Assembly (NCBI GenBank): GCA_021825785.1
Contig: JAKAGP010000131.1
Span: 1 to 5,992, forward strand
DNA length: 5,992 nt
From: Nitrospirota bacterium
GTDB lineage: Bacteria > Nitrospirota > Thermodesulfovibrionia > Thermodesulfovibrionales > JdFR-88
Direction: 5' to 3'
The translations under genes were made by a program, and so were the position numbers. Below the pieces are notes generated by a model, which worked only from the letters and a program-made list of their open reading frames with translations, had not been told where the DNA came from and searched no databases. Shown piece after piece: positions 4,504-5,992 of the stretch. How positions within the stretch are numbered: position 1 is the first letter of the stretch; every line of letters starts with the position of its first letter.

Positions 4504-4995
4504 ATGTCCCTCGATATGCCTGTTTCAAGCAGCCGGTTTTATTCCAAAATATTTTTGATGGGTGAACACGAACGATCCCGTAGCAATCAAAAGGGTTTTA
4601 CCCTTATCGAACTCCTGGTCGTGCTCATAATCCTGAGCCTTCTGGCGGCCCTTGTCGGGCCAAGACTTTTTTCCAAGCTGGGGAAAGGCAAGCAGGTAGC
4701 GGCAAAGGCGCAGATAAAACTTTTTGATCAGGCTCTGGACCAATACAGGCTCGATACAGGCGATTATCCTACGACAGAACAGGGTCTCAATGCCCTTGCC
4801 GTAAATCCCGGCGTCGAGAGTTGGGACGGGCCTTACCTTAAAAAAGGCATTCCAAACGACCCATGGGGCAGGCCTTACAATTACCAATGTCCTGGCCAGC
4901 ACGGCGAATATGACCTGTATTCCTACGGCAGGGGCGGAGTTCCGGGCGGAGAAGGCGAAGACAAGGAAGTCTCAAACTGGGAAACCGGTCCGTAA
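4504..4995 (+). CDS. gspG: Type II secretion major pseudopilin GspG
   Basis: A 163-aa prepseudopilin. KGFTLIELLVVLIILSLLAA (30-49) is the class III signal: the prepilin peptidase should cut after G31 and methylate F32, with the conserved E at mature position 5 (E36). The mature protein of about 132 residues is the usual GspG size. The globular domain has the family motifs DTGDYPTTEQGL (about 87-98), WDGPYLKKGIPNDPWGRPY (about 112-130) and DLYSYG near the C-terminus. GspG polymerises into the periplasmic pseudopilus that pushes folded substrates through the outer-membrane secretin. The start at 4504 has GGAGGAG seven nt upstream; the internal Met19 has no ribosome binding site, so the leader is a long 31 residues. 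The C-terminal calcium loop reads SYGRGGVPGGEGEDKEVSNW, lacking the two aspartates usually seen (as in GADG and ADIGNW). gspE follows after 6 nt, so they form an operon. Confidence 0.93.
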   Translation: MSLDMPVSSSRFYSKIFLMGEHERSRSNQKGFTLIELLVVLIILSLLAALVGPRLFSKLGKGKQVAAKAQIKLFDQALDQYRLDTGDYPTTEQGLNALAVNPGVESWDGPYLKKGIPNDPWGRPYNYQCPGQHGEYDLYSYGRGGVPGGEGEDKEVSNWETGP

Positions 4996-5001
4996 TGGGA
5001 T

Positions 5002-5992
5002 ATGGAACTGTTTATGAGTGACGACTCCTACCAGAATTTAGAGGACTTCCCAAAAATCCCTTTTGTACCCGGGGGAATGTCCTTCCGTTATATCCGCGAA
5101 AACCGCATCGTACCCCTGGGGCTTGAAAACGGCGTTTTGAGCGTCATAATGGCCGACCCAGGTGACGTCCAGACGGTCAGGGCGCTCAGGGTGGCGCTCG
5201 ATGCCCAGGTGAAGGCATATGGCGCGCCTGCGCCGGTCATTGATGAATATTGGGTGCGATATTACGGGCGCAAGCCCGAAGACATGAGCAATATCGTAAA
5301 TGGAATGAATGGAAACGGCACGCTTGAGTTTTTAAAAGACGAAGAGGAAGATTCCATCCACCTGAAAGATATGGCCTCCGAGGCCCCGATCATCAAGCTT
5401 GTGAACGCGCTTATTATGAGGGCTGTTGAGACCAGGGCCAGCGACATACACCTGGAGCCCTACGAAGATGAACTTAGGGTAAGGTACCGGATAGACGGCA
5501 TACTGCACACCGTGGAATCCGTGCCCAAAAAGCTCCAGCCAGCCATCATCTCAAGAATAAAACTGATGGCAAAGCTCAATATAGCAGAGCGGAGGCTCCC
5601 GCAGGACGGCCGTATCAGGTTCAGGATGTCCAAAAAAGAAATAGATATGAGGATATCCACAATACCTGTGCTCCATGGAGAAAGCGTGGTCATGAGGCTC
5701 CTGGATAAAGAGAGCATCGTCATAGACCTGGACCTCCTCGGGTTTTCAGAAGACGTGCTTTCCGCCTTCAAACAGCTGATCAAAAAACCAAATGGCATCA
5801 TATTCGTCACGGGCCCCACAGGAAGCGGGAAGACCACTTCTTTATATGGTGCCCTCGACAAGATAAACTCACCCGATCTGAAGATAATTACGGTCGAGGA
5901 CCCGGTCGAATATCACCTTAAGGGCGTTAACCAGATACAGGTGAAGCCCCAGATCGGGCTCAATTTCGCAAGCACTTTGCGGCATATCGTCA
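5002..5992 (+). CDS. gspE: Type II secretion assembly ATPase GspE (N-terminal part)
   Basis: The frame is open to the window edge, giving 330 codons of an expected total of about 500-570. Residues 1-115 are a GspE/MshEN-like N-terminal region that docks the ATPase to the inner-membrane platform (GspL/F). Conserved landmarks follow: EAPIIKLVN (127-135), RASDIHLEP (145-153), ERRLPQDGRI (196-205), Walker A GPTGSGKTT (271-279) and the Asp box ITVEDPVEY (296-304). The sequence stops at LRHIV, just entering the His box; the Walker B and zinc-binding tetracysteine motifs should lie beyond. GspE hydrolyses ATP in the cytoplasm to drive pseudopilus assembly from GspG. The first ATG (5002) is 6 nt from the gspG stop; a second (5014) is equally possible, and neither has a strong ribosome binding site, which suggests translation coupled to gspG. 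The closely related PilB is an alternative by motif alone, but the adjacent gspG supports T2SS. Confidence 0.92.
   Translation, partial: MELFMSDDSYQNLEDFPKIPFVPGGMSFRYIRENRIVPLGLENGVLSVIMADPGDVQTVRALRVALDAQVKAYGAPAPVIDEYWVRYYGRKPEDMSNIVNGMNGNGTLEFLKDEEEDSIHLKDMASEAPIIKLVNALIMRAVETRASDIHLEPYEDELRVRYRIDGILHTVESVPKKLQPAIISRIKLMAKLNIAERRLPQDGRIRFRMSKKEIDMRISTIPVLHGESVVMRLLDKESIVIDLDLLGFSEDVLSAFKQLIKKPNGIIFVTGPTGSGKTTSLYGALDKINSPDLKIITVEDPVEYHLKGVNQIQVKPQIGLNFASTLRHIV

Noticed and set aside
4525..5861. Minus-strand frames of 125, 61 and 133 aa
   Set aside because: They are antisense to gspG and gspE, whose conserved motifs establish the plus strand as coding.

Overview
The window looks like a chromosomal segment from an anaerobic Desulfobacterota / former Deltaproteobacteria lineage (Geobacter- or Syntrophobacter-like). 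I infer this from gene content and motifs, not from a database search. The pointers are PEP-CTERM proteins of the PIPGTLLLFGSG type, a GEMM-I riboswitch whose sequence resembles the cGAMP-sensing Geobacter subtype, a type II secretion (T2SS) pseudopilin/ATPase pair, and a short inverted-repeat element ending in TTTTTCAACAACCTGC.

Left two thirds (239-3177, minus strand): three tandem genes for exported proteins, read right to left. The first is a 250-aa PEP-CTERM protein (2425-3177). The second is a 469-aa cysteine-rich periplasmic protein with the fold signature of PstS-like substrate-binding proteins (957-2366). The third is a 212-aa PEP-CTERM protein with a DUF1566-like core (239-877). Gaps of 58 and 79 nt separate them, the second holding a strong GC hairpin. 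A terminator-like hairpin and a consensus CRP-type palindrome lie beyond the last gene.

Leader of this gene set (3178-3540, minus strand): a strong intrinsic terminator (3478-3537) closes off an upstream small gene. A sigma-70-type promoter follows (3430-3458), then a structured leader of about 245 nt that ends in a GEMM-I aptamer just ahead of the first start codon. The aptamer has A at the position equivalent to G20 of the c-di-GMP riboswitch, the change that defines cGAMP selectivity. A 10-nt segment at its 5' edge is perfectly complementary to the ribosome binding site, so the expression platform is probably translational. At least the first PEP-CTERM gene, and plausibly all three, would then respond to a cyclic dinucleotide.

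Middle (3541-4503): a small minus-strand gene for a 49-residue protein lies behind a duplicated 74-bp promoter-like repeat. It is followed by a 142-bp MITE/REP-like element with 19-bp terminal inverted repeats and a largely non-coding leader for the T2SS genes.

Right (4504-5992, plus strand): gspG (major pseudopilin) and the first 330 codons of gspE (assembly ATPase), 6 nt apart, start a T2SS operon that continues past the window. T2SS exports folded periplasmic proteins, so the adjacent exported proteins could be cargo, but nothing in the sequence proves this. PEP-CTERM tails are normally processed by an exosortase, which is not in the window.
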